From the NCBI GenBank assembly GCA_037043015.1, contig CM073324.1, positions 18,008,597-18,072,596 of the forward strand: a stretch of 64,000 bases of DNA. Reading direction: 5' to 3'. The DNA comes from Bryum argenteum (lineage: Eukaryota; Streptophyta; Bryopsida; Bryales; Bryaceae). This document shows, one piece after another, positions 11,599-21,906 of the stretch. The translations under genes and the position numbers were made by a program. Under the pieces are notes generated by a model. The model had not been told where the DNA came from. It saw nothing but the letters and a program-made list of their open reading frames with translations, and searched no databases. Every line of letters starts with the position of its first letter. The first letter of the stretch is position 1.

Positions 11599-12462
11599 AC
11601 TAGTATTCGTACATTTAAGGCATTCACTATACTTGGAGTCATGAAATGAGTGTCTTACTCTTTTCACTGATTAGCAAGAAGAAAAGATAAAATTTCCCTA
11701 TTTTTTTGATATTTTTAAGCACTTACGATAAAAACTACAAATTTTTGGAAGTAACCAATGTAGGTTGACCTATTATCGAACACCCTACTACATGTATGCA
11801 CAAGGTACATTGAGGGAAATATTAGGGTGATTAAATCTTCTTAGGAGCAAGAATCTAGCATGCATGTTTATAGGGGGCACCCACCCTTACATGCCTGCTT
11901 ATATGGGGCACCCGCCTTTAGGTGTTGTTACTTTAATTGATTTGACAAAGTGAAATCATAAACTTACTCTGGATTCTACAATTTGTTTTGAATTTTTGAA
12001 GTTGAATTCATAGAGACTAGTATGTCATCGCGGCGTTGCCAGTATCACTTAAATACTTTGACCATGCTCATCTTGCATTTCTACTAGATCTAAAGTTATG
12101 TCATTTTTGTAATTTTTGGTGATTTAGTAGCCATAATTACTTGAAATTTCAATATTGCGAGATCCATTGACCCATTTTGCGGTATAATTGTTTTCAAACA
12201 ATTCGACAAAAAGACATGCTCCCAATAAGACCTTATGTGCCTTGATTCAATCGAAGGTGCTCGAGATCACAATGTCACAAAACAAAACAAAACAAAACAA
12301 AGTCCGAAAATAGAGTCCGAAAATGGTATTTTAAATGACACTTTGAAATGTTCATTGTGACAATATGAAGGATCAAACTTTGTACTTATTATGTACCTCT
12401 CTATTTGAAAGTCTATTGAGTATTTGTTGATGCCACTCTAGTTGTGAGTGATTACCTAAAGT

Positions 12463-12593
12463 GCCAAACTGTTAAATGGAACCAAAAGAGAGCAAAAATT
12501 CTCTCATATGATTGGTCCATTTCTAAGAATATTTTGAGTGAACCAATCACATGAGAGGATTATGCCTCCTAAGGGGATTTCTAATAGTTTGGC
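12463..12593. mobile_element. Small inverted-repeat element (MITE-like)
   Basis: GCCAAACTGTTA at the left end is matched by TAATAGTTTGGC at the right. Inside, CTCTCATATGATTGGTCCA pairs with GAACCAATCACATGAGAG. TAAAG occurs next to both ends and may be the target duplication. It has no coding capacity. Confidence 0.5.
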
Positions 12594-13448
12594 TAAAGAA
12601 CTTGCTAAATGTAGCCATGAAGGAGGAATTGCTAAATATAACACCCCTTTGAATTCACAACCTTTTCCAATGGACTAGCTAAATGACCTTGCTATATTTT
12701 GTTTTTTACCACACCATAACAAAAATTCAAAAGTACTTGAAGTCCAAAAGTCCAAAAGTTTTGAAGTTTTCCAGCATCCGGCATAAAATCTTTGAGAAGT
12801 CAAAGGTAGTGTAGAGTGTTTCTTTGGCGGGCCACCAAAGGTGGTGGGTTGTCAGTTGGAAATGATTGAATATAGTTAATATTGTGACTCCTCATTTGAA
12901 TCGTACATTTGTACACATTTTAATTTATCAATTATATCATAAATCATATGGCGAGCCCAAGCACCAAACATTCCCAAGAGCAACTTCAAAATCATGTTGC
13001 ACCTCTTCATAAGCTTCGTGAGTAAAATATAACTATACTTTTGAATGCATCTCAACGAGGGGATTCTGAAAAGTAATTATTATTAGTAATATTTTTATAT
13101 TTTCTTCCCAAACCCTTCGAACAATTTTGAAGAGATGACATTTACCAAATTGAAATACGGTATCCCATTGGGAACCCCAGGTCCCCATCAGGTATGATGG
13201 TAATAACTTCACAAATATAGGCTCCACGGTTACAGATCTATCATTCATCCCGTGAACTTCACGGTCATAAGCTCAGGCTGAGCAGGGCTTTAGAGAAGCG
13301 GCCACGGTGCCTTATCTAACAAGCCCCGAAGGAGGTCCCGTATCCGTGTGCAGGAAATGCGCTCACGAATGTTTCTACATTCTCAAGTCTGCCCTCCATC
13401 TATTATGCAGCCTCGGGAATCACAGTCTAATTCCTGAATACCTTCACG

Positions 13449-16400
13449 ATGAATACTCTTGCGATGAATACTCTCATGTCCACAGCCTTGTTGAAACCTT
13501 CTCCACAGCGGCACTTCGCAATTCCTTCACAATTGGTCGCAGCGCCGCTCCGGGGAGGCCTATGTTTGATCCGGTGGTCGCGAGCTGGCGGTGACCCGCT
13601 TTTTGTTAATAGGATCGAGAATGGCCGGGAGCGGTCATGGAACTCAGTTGCTGAGGTATTGCAATTGCGCACCTTAATTTGTTTGCATAATCATTTGTAG
13701 TCTTGTTTCTCCGATTCTGAGTAGCAAATTGTTGAAACTCTAGGCTTTTGTTGTCACAGACACAATAGACCTCCACACGCCTCTGTGCTTGTTAAGAACT
13801 TCAAAGTAGTTTTGAGTACAAGCAATTGCTTTAAGCGATTTGATCCTAAATTTTTACAGCTCTGAGAATCCCCCAGAGTCCAATTTGGTAGGTCGGACTA
13901 GGGTTTCGGCATGTCAATAAACGGTAAATAATTTTGTTAGTGCTTTTGAACTTTTCAACGAAGTCTTTAACATCTCACAAGAGGAACGAACCGCTCAAGA
14001 CTCATCATATGCATATCTTTTGGTTTTCGATGCGGTACAGACATCTAATATAAGCTCTTTCCTGTTACCTTACATACACTTATTTTGAGATTCAAGGAGA
14101 TTCTAGGTTTAAGCTAAGTGACCTGATTGTGAGTCTCACGTGCTCCTAATGCACAGATGTGCTTATGAATATGACATCGTAGGGCTCGACGTCAACATTG
14201 CGAAAATACTAATACTGGATAAAATCACAAAGTCCAATTTTTATCAAACACTGCGAAGTTCAACGGATTTATGCGAAGATGATAATCTGGTTGCTAGGTT
14301 TATTTCATTATGTGGAGGCTCAGGTTGCTTCATGGTGAAATTGATGCTTGGAGTGGTGAACTTCTGTGTCATTCTAATTGCTGCTTTTGTGAAAGCCAGG
14401 GGCGGGAGCAAGTGGAGATGGATCAAGATAGAGAGCAGGAAGTGGAGAGATCTAAAATGGATCTTCTAAGGGCAGTGATGGAGACTAAAAGGGGTGCACA
14501 GGCCACGCCGGACCAACGCGCCGCGATACAAGAAGCCATGGTACGTACTGTTTGTGCGAGAATCATGATCATGATGAAGTCCATTGTTTTTTACAATGAG
14601 GGAATTCAAGTTTGACTATTTCGATCAGCTACTGGTTCTGCAGGTTTTGCATAGTCGATATTTAAGGTGGCAGAGTGTTCTAAGGTTTGAACCAGGAAGA
14701 ACGTCTGTGGTGCTGATTGGAAGCATAATTTCGATTTGAATCATAGTTTTCTGGGCATAGTTTGATTGTAGTAACTTCTTTTCTTGTGATGTGCTTTGAT
14801 TTTTAACTCATGACGCAGGCTAATCTGCATGGAAAAGCCAGGTGGACGTGGAGAAGTATAACGCAGGAGCACCGCTATTGCTAGACCAGTTGCACGGGAC
14901 TTGGTTACTCCAATATACAACGGCTCCGGATGTCGTCTCGTTGTTACAAGCGGCCAATCCATTTTTGCAGGTGAAGCGCTTGTTACCATCTCTGATTTCC
15001 TTGTGGCTAGTAGCTATACTGTCCACCTGCTGTGGAATGTTAAGTGTGTGTACCCTGGTGAAAGGCGTTGAATTAGATGTGTGCTCTTTAGCCAGTAAAA
15101 CGAACTTACAATGTGCATATCTTTCTCTGGAGGCAAGGATATATGCGCTTTCCATGTTTCATAGCAAACGGTTGTTATGGAGCAGGTTGGGCAAGTGTAT
15201 CAGAGTTTCGATTGTAAAGGAAGAACAGATGGTGGGATGGTGGAAAACATTGTGCGATGGAGCGTGCCAGGACTTCTACAGGTTTGTGGATTGTCTTCGT
15301 ATATGCTTTCTTTTTGTAAACTTTGCATTCTACCAACTCAGTCATTGAATTTGAAGGTTAACTTTATACATGCGCGGTGCTTAGCTAGATGTAGGTTTCG
15401 GTTTTTTTGTATCATGGGACTAGCCCTTTTTGATCTTTGGATTTGAAATTCAGTATCCCTCATTGGCTTCTGTGTATTGCTACTGTGTATCTTCGCAGGA
15501 AGATGAGGGTGCAACCCTTATAGTGACGGCCAAGTTTTCTGTTACTAGACCACGCAACATCGTTTTAACATTTCTAGAGGTAAATTCGCAGAAAAATCCC
15601 ATTCTCAGGAGCTGGTGTTTATCCTGCGATGGCTTTTTTCTATGATTGTGCAACTCCATGGAACGAGGTTATACTAATTTTGGAGCGACTTCAATCCCTT
15701 ATGATTCTGCTCCAAAAGGTAGTATGTTTGATAGTGTATCTGTGGGTGGGTGAACTTCAGGGAAGAGTATCGGAGGTCGAGATAAGTCCAGAACTAGAGT
15801 CGTTCATTGCTCCAGCAATTCTGCCTCGCACTTTTATCAATCTTCAGGTGCGTTCCGACTGTACTAGATTTTTAGCCTCTTACAATATCGAAGCACTTCA
15901 GAATACTTAATTTTTTATCGCCATAATTGGGTATCATGCAACTGTTGCCAGAAGAAAAGCGTTTCAGAGCGTTTTTTGTGTGGGAGTAATACTATCTCCG
16001 TGCTGTGTCACAGTCGTTTTAACTGAGACCAACCTGCCTTGTGTGCATAGTCTTTTTCATTGCACCATGGTCAAGCAAGTGAGCATCATTGTTCATTCCT
16101 TTATGGAATCTAGAATACACCCTTATTGTAATCATGATCGTTATGGCAGAACTTGCATAGCTACCACTGTCAAAGCTTAATTCTCTCTCGTGCTATCTAC
16201 AGATTTTGCAGTTTCTACGAAGTTTTGACTTACGAATTCCGCTGCTTAGTGGGTCACAGACGACTGCACCTGATAATTCCACAAGGTAAAGGAGAGGATG
16301 CGTTGGCATTTACTACTGAGATATTTAACAGAAGCCATTGCTTGTGTCATGTTACAGTTAAAAAGTTTTGATGCTATGATGATGAATGACTTGCAGGGCT

Positions 16401-16520
16401 CCCATCGGAGCATGGTACAACCTCACATATTTAGATAACAATCTGCTGCTGGGGCGAGCTCTTGGCACTGGCGGCACCTTTGTGTTTACTCGAACTCAAG
16501 CCCGTCGTAAGTCTGTGTGA
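13449..16520 (+). CDS. Plastid-lipid-associated protein (PAP/fibrillin family)
   Basis: Eight exons join in frame to 315 residues: 13449-13655, 14400-14540, 14842-14970, 15186-15281, 15499-15579, 15761-15847, 16203-16285 and 16397-16520. Exon 1 (MNTLAMNTLMSTALLKPSPQ) is rich in Ser, Ala and Arg without acids, like a chloroplast transit peptide. The PAP domain follows: MDLLRAVMETKRGAQATPDQ, then PLLLDQLHGTWLLQYTTAPD, VGQVYQSFDCKGRTDGG, VEISPELESFIAPAILPRTF and APIGAWYNLTYLDNNLLLGR. Fibrillins are lipocalin-like proteins of plastoglobules and thylakoids. It resembles the FBN10 type, but the subgroup is uncertain. The ATG at 13449 gives the best transit peptide and a phase-0 join to exon 2; an ATG at 13464 is also in frame. 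Confidence 0.85.
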
Positions 16521-17604
16521 GGCTCCTCAAAACAGTAGCATATCAGCCCGCAGGGCTCATCAAAGCCACTGTGCTAAAGCTCACTCGTTTGGTGATAATG
16601 AATCATCAGCATGTTAAACTTCTTGTATGTATTGTATACATCTAGACACTTCTTTTTGTTCAATTGGGTTGGTGAATCTTGTGACCTGTTACGTTGTACA
16701 AGGGTACTGCTATGTCTGCTCAATCTGCAACATCTTGCACCAATACAAGTTGCACGAAGCCAGATCCTGGTCGTTTTGACCAAGCCCACATTGATTCATT
16801 TTCTATGTTAGGATGTCGAAACTTTTGGGAGGTTGTAGGGTTTTCCCATATCCTTCCGCAAGGACCGTTCATGCTTCAAAATGTCTCATATATTAAGACC
16901 TATTCACTCACTGTTCACTCACTTTGATAGTCATTACTTTGATAACCATTCATGCTTCAAAATGATTTTGGTTCCTATTCGAGATTGTTTCATAAAATCA
17001 AATGTTAAAGACATGTTTATAGAGAGGTTTTTTAAACCTGGTGCATCGTAACAAACTGGTATATAAACCAACAACTTGCCACGGAGTGATTTTTTACTTT
17101 ATATTCTTCATCATCTGACTCTGTTGATCAAGACAAGAGTCACTGCATTCTATGCGTCAATCCAAGAAAGGCCTAGAACGGCAAATTGAGATGAGCTTCA
17201 CGATTGAAACCACTCGCCGACTGAATAAAAAATCACTTGTCTTCTTGTCCTGCCATGATCCCTCGGTACTCTGCATATACACACGCATCACAACTGTAAG
17301 AGGGTACCTACAGGTTTCAGAAGCATGCAGGCGTGCGGATTATCAACGCACGTTACGCCATGCTTGTACGTTTCTTGGATCAAGAAACAAGAAGCAGGAC
17401 TCACGATTGTTTGAATGGAACGAGATTCAGTAAGAGATTATGTGCAGTTTTCAGGTTATGCACACAGATGCGAATCAACAATTCACGTTACGCCATGCTT
17501 GTACGTTTCTTGGATCAAGAAACAAGAAACACGACACTTTTAAATTAAACATGTTCCAACAAGCTCTCAATGATACTCAAGAAACCAATTGGCGCAATCA
17601 GATT
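16521..17604. other. Intergenic, with a 45-bp direct repeat
   Basis: A 45-base sequence starting CACGTTACGCCATGCTTGTA occurs at 17349-17393 and again, unchanged, at 17484-17528, offset by 135 bases. Nothing else is recognised. Confidence 0.6.
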
Positions 17605-17826
17605 TTATTGGAACTCACCCGGTTTCTGCGGCTTGCCATCCTCGTAATTGCCTTTCTTGAAGTGCACTTTCTCACGGCCCAGCGTCTGTGACTTGAACGG
17701 CTCCTTCATACACTGTCTTAAAGCGACGGCGCACTTACTGGCGTATCCGCAATACGTTATCCCCGCTGCTCGCCAGAAGACCGATGATGACTGAACAACA
17801 GCTTTTTCTGCAACTTTCTCTGCCAT
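17605..17826 (-). CDS. ATP synthase subunit epsilon, mitochondrial
   Basis: The reading from ATG 17826 (MAEKVAEKAVVQSSSVFWRA) runs VFWRAAGITYCGYASKC, then CMKEPFKSQTLGREKVHFKK and DGKPQKP. This matches the small plant F1 epsilon subunit, which typically has about 70 residues and the motifs FWRAAGMTY, CLKEP.K and VHF...DGKPQKP. The subunit sits in the central stalk of the mitochondrial F1 and binds gamma and delta. As read here it ends GEFQ-stop. The bases after PQKP form a good donor (CCGG|GTGAGT), so the last few residues may come from a downstream exon that I cannot identify. An upstream in-frame TTG is not needed. Confidence 0.85.
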   Translation of the reverse strand: MAEKVAEKAVVQSSSVFWRAAGITYCGYASKCAVALRQCMKEPFKSQTLGREKVHFKKGNYEDGKPQKPGEFQ

Positions 17827-17842
17827 TGTCACCAAGCTTCGT

Positions 17843-18265
17843 CCACAATTCTTGATCCTCCGTTAATTCCTTAACAGCCTGCAGAAATGGAGCAGGAATC
17901 AATAAAATCATCTTCTTGATTTGTCCTCAATTGACAAGAATTTGAAATGCAGCAGACCGACTCATGATAATCCTCTTCTAAAACTACAATCAATCATATC
18001 AGCAAAGAACAGAGAATGTTGTCACTCCTTACGCTACTTCTACAACTTTTGATCGTCCGTCAACTCCTTACTCTTCAATAGCCTGCAGAAACGGAGCAGG
18101 AGCTGTGTAAATATACTTCTTGATGTATCCTTAATTTACAAGAAGTTGAAATGCAGCACATCGACTCATAATTTATCCTCTTCTATAGCTACAATTAAGT
18201 CATTCAATCTTAAGAGCAAAGCAAACAATAGAACTTCTTGTCACTACTCACTCATTAAGAAGTGC
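17843..18265. repeat. Degenerate tandem duplication upstream of the ATP synthase epsilon gene
   Basis: Two units of about 190-220 bases share TTGATC(C/G)TCCGT(T/C)AA, AGCCTGCAGAAA(T/C)GGAGCAGGA, CTTCTTGAT, AAATGCAGCA...CGACTCAT and CTCTTCTA. Copy one is about 17843-18030 and copy two about 18040-18265. They differ at many sites, so the duplication is old. They overlap the leader or promoter of the epsilon gene. Confidence 0.65.
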
Positions 18266-18332
18266 AGAAGCTGTGAAATACCGTAGTCGTGATTCTCTTC
18301 CATGAAAAGGCAGATAATTTTCTGTTATAGAA

Positions 18333-18415
18333 GCCGCACCTTCCAGTACTGTTACGACTTTACTAGCCTTGCCTTCGGGATCCCCTTCTTGCGGTTAGGT
18401 AACGACTTCGGGCAG
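18333..18415 (-). pseudogene. Fragment of plastid 16S rRNA 3' end (nuclear plastid DNA)
   Basis: The minus strand reads CCCGAAGTCGTTACCTAACC, GCAAGAAGGGGATCCCGAAG, GCAAGGCTAGT, AAGTCGTAACA and GTACTGGAAGGTGCGGCT. This is the well-known 3' end of bacterial/plastid 16S rRNA (CCCGAAGTCGTTACCTTAACCGCAAGGAGG and so on) with small deletions, including the loss of most of the TGACTGGAGTG stretch. It is about 83 bases long and cannot act as an rRNA gene. Confidence 0.75.
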
Positions 18416-19880
18416 GGTTCAAGATTGAAGGCATTGCAAAATGCATTCCATTCTTAGCATGGAAAAGAAAAATTAGCATATTTACTCTCATTAGAGCACT
18501 AGGCACGTCTTTGTTAAAAAAATTCAAATTACCATTCTATGTTGTATTGAATGTAGTTTTCATTGCAAAAATACACTCACATTCAAACTGAAATATTGAA
18601 TGTAATTAAGGGCTAAGAAGTCTTGATGCGGTGGGAAAAAGTGATTTGGGAAAAGGGGTCGTTGAGGTTGTTTATACAACTCTTTGCTCCATTGTCAATG
18701 TATTGATTGACAACAAATATGTTCTCATGGTCAAGGTTGTTGATTTTTGTCTGTTCCATACTTGTGAATATAGGTGATATATGTCTTTAAAACCACGTTC
18801 TATATGAGCTTTTCTTAGAAATTTGAAATTCTTCACATAGGTCTTTGTTTTGCAACAAATTATTGGTAACATCAAATATTGAAGTCTTATTAGATTTGGA
18901 GGAGTAAAAGTCAAGAAATGAATTGAAATTGTCATTATTGAGTATGTTGTTATTAGCATTTTGTATGGCATAGATGAGAAAATGAATTTATTTTAACAAC
19001 AAGTGAAGGGCATTATTGGTGAGCACTTTGCTTGAAGTTCACTTACTACAATACTTCAATTTACACGGCAATTTTCAATGTGATTTTCTAAGGAAATTAG
19101 GGCTACGACAAGATGCCTTACACTAGAGTACATGCCACATTTTCATGTAATCTTGAATTTAGTTAAGAGTTATGCTGTAGAAACATGATTGATATTATAC
19201 AAAGGTTTAGTGCTTGCTAAAAGCCACCTACCCAAGAAAATATCCAACTGCTTGGTTCTAATCATATGCTTAGATCTTCCTATATGTCGTGCAAAACTTA
19301 GAAAAATAATTAGTCAAACTTTTTATGATGATACATGATCTTGTTGTTGAAAATTTTGAATCATTTTCTAGAAAACTTCTCTTAATACTTGACCATTTTG
19401 AGAGGATGTTCAAGCTTACCACCCCCTTGGGGCCTTTTATGGGGGCAAATATTTACATGCATATCGCATCAACATTCATATCTTTAGATTTTTAGATGCT
19501 CTACACAAGTGCAACACTCTTTTGTAATTTGGCTTGAATGGTCAGATAGAGCTTCCATGGATACTTAGGTTTGATGCTCCTACATTAATGTATTGTTATA
19601 TACCACCCATGGCATGACTTAGAATGATGGTGTTGGCCTAATAAGCAAAATATCTCCATGGGATTTTTGGCATCATGATTAGTGTTCTAGTTACCTTCAT
19701 ACACCATGCATTTTCTAAATATAAAATAAATTGCCATGTGTCTACCAAAATTGCCATCATGCTTAAAAATCTTGAAGTGTACCCTTCTTAATGTGATCAC
19801 TTCTTCTTTGAGGTATCAGATTTTGAGTGTATTTGAGCTTGTGCTAGTCTAGAGATACATCTACTTGACTACAAGTAATG
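18416..19880. other. AT-rich non-genic stretch
   Basis: No exon is recognised. Part of it may be the 5' part of the Tc1-like element that follows, but no terminal inverted repeat could be found by eye. Confidence 0.4.
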
Positions 19881-19911
19881 TTGATGGTACACTTTTCCTT
19901 AAAAAAATTGT

Positions 19912-20812
19912 GTGCAAGAAAGCTTCTTTGTCAAACATATTGTTTCAATGTTGTTGTTAAGACCCTTTTTTTATCAAACTTTTTGCGGATGTGAGTGTTG
20001 TTTGAAGATTGTGTATATAGATCTTAGTAGTAATTGTCATGCCCCTTATGCAGAATTGTGCAACAATATGACATCTTCCGTGTGCATATTATCTTTGTGT
20101 AAGGAGCTTCATGAGCTTGGTGTTAATAGTTGCATTGTAGTGAAGGAAGGAGCTCGACTGACATACACAAGGCAAAGAGTCTGGCTTTTGTAAAGGAGCA
20201 CTTGCATTGAACGATTCAATTGGAGTAATGTGATTTGGACTGATGAGTCATTCTTTGAAGTTGGAAAACCATCACACCAAATTCGTGTCTAGCAAAAAGC
20301 TTGTGAATGCTACAACTACAATTGCTTAGCGCCTACATTCAAATTCGGGAGGACTTCAATGACGGTATGGAGTGCTATTACTAGCTCTTCTAAGTCTGTT
20401 AATTCCTCCTAATAAACACATTGTCAAAGACTTTGTCAAGATAGTATCTCAGGGAGCATCAGAGCATTATTATTGGCACCATGATCACAATGAGCACCTC
20501 ATTGTAATGGGAGATGGTGCTCAAGTCTATGGTAGTAACATTCAAAAAGATTGAAGAGAGCTACTCGGACTGAAAAAGCTTAAATTGCCACCAAATTCTC
20601 CTCACATAGATCTCATAGAAGATGTCTCGAAGCAAGTTAAAAATCAAGTGCAACACAAAAATAGACCACAAAACAAAGACGAAATGTGGACATTGGTGAG
20701 TCTTGCTTGGGAAACTATACCTGAAGAAAGCTTCAAGAAGTTGATTTCTACGATGCCAATTCAGATGAAAGCTGTAATAAAAGCTCAAGGTGGAAGCTCT
20801 CCATGGTAGTAG
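19912..20812 (+). mobile_element. Broken Tc1/mariner DNA transposon
   Basis: Decayed transposase reading shows ELHELGVNSCIVVKEGARLT, NWSNVIWTDESFFEVGK, CLAPTFKFGRTSMTVW, HLIVMGDGAQVYGSN, PPNSPHIDLIEDV and RPQNKDEMWTLVSLAWETIP. These are the DDE blocks of a Tc1-type transposase. The first Asp is in WTDES and the second in GDGAQ. The Glu of DLIED follows the second Asp with 34 residues between, giving DD34E. The Asp of the usual SPDLNPIE block is His here. Several stops and a frameshift near 20370 show that it is dead. The wording of the blocks (VIWTDES.FEVGK, CLAPTFK.GR.S..VW) is like fungal-type Tc1 elements. Confidence 0.8.
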
Positions 20813-21906
20813 GTGTTCCACCTTACTATAAAATAGTTGTTACTAAGTAAAACATATTGTAAATTTCATATCGTATTAGGCTTCTATATTGTTATAGCTA
20901 ACATTTGATATCTTATTTGACTTTACTTTGTCACATTTTGATCTTATATATGAGTGTCATTTCCTTAGCCTTGAATATGAATGAATGAAAATTATGAAAA
21001 TTATGAGTGGAATCACATGGAGGAGGTTTTGCTTGCATCTTTGTAATAGCAAGAATGTGAACAATGATATATCCTGTAAATTGGTCCAATCAAATCTTAA
21101 AAATCATCATACATATTTGCCAAAAATTAAGTGAATAAGATAAAATAATTTACTAAAAACAAAGATTTCATTTTTTGACGATGACATTTTATGAACAAAT
21201 GAAGGATCTGCAACACAAAAGATTTAATAGGATAGATTTCATGGACTCCTCTCAGATTGGAAATGAATGAGAAAATTTTAAGAGATCATCTTGGTTGTGA
21301 CCTCTTTGGAAACATGACCGCATTCTTCTGGTTTTAATGGCAATTTTAGAACTTTAGTCAAGAAGGTCGGGGCACAAAATGGTTATAAGATTTGTTACAG
21401 GGTACTGTACTCAAGACCATTAAAAAGTGGGTCAAGAAAAGTATAAACAATGTCAGAAGTACTGAGACCCCTGCTTTGTTACCTTACAATTATGTATAAC
21501 GTACAAGTACCTCCACAAAAAGCAACAGTACGACAATATCAAACTTTTGAAAGAGGAGCCCAGGTGACTTGCAGAGCTGTTTCTCAAACATTAGTACCCA
21601 CACGAGCAAGCCAAACTTGAGCTTCGACAGAAAACTTGACTGGTAAGTGACTTGCAAGGGATGAAAAAATGGAGTAGTGACTGTATTTCGCATGGGTAGC
21701 AACATCTCCATCTTCATGAGAGCACAAGAATGTCCATCGTCTCTACTGGTATGTACCTTAAATTCTAGCAGGCAGCAATGAATCATGTCAACAAATGAAT
21801 CGAAAGCTACCTTCATCATGTACTAAAGAGATGAACTTCTTTCTTGGGTGACTCTTTTGCACCAAGGCCAGCGAATTGCTCCCAAACCGAAGTGATGAAC
21901 AAACCT
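20813..21906. other. Intergenic, nothing recognised
   Basis: AT-rich flank of the Tc1-like element, then the 3' untranslated side of the RETICULATA-related gene. No coding or RNA signal was seen. Confidence 0.45.

Larger units (their letters stand above)
10143..13448. other. Non-genic stretch rich in small mobile-element remnants
   Basis: Between the head of the clathrin gene and the PAP gene no exon is recognised. A SINE-like piece (about 11.1-11.3 kb) and two MITE-like elements (11.39-11.60 and 12.46-12.59 kb) are listed separately. A short (AAAAC)n run lies near 12280-12300. Confidence 0.5.
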
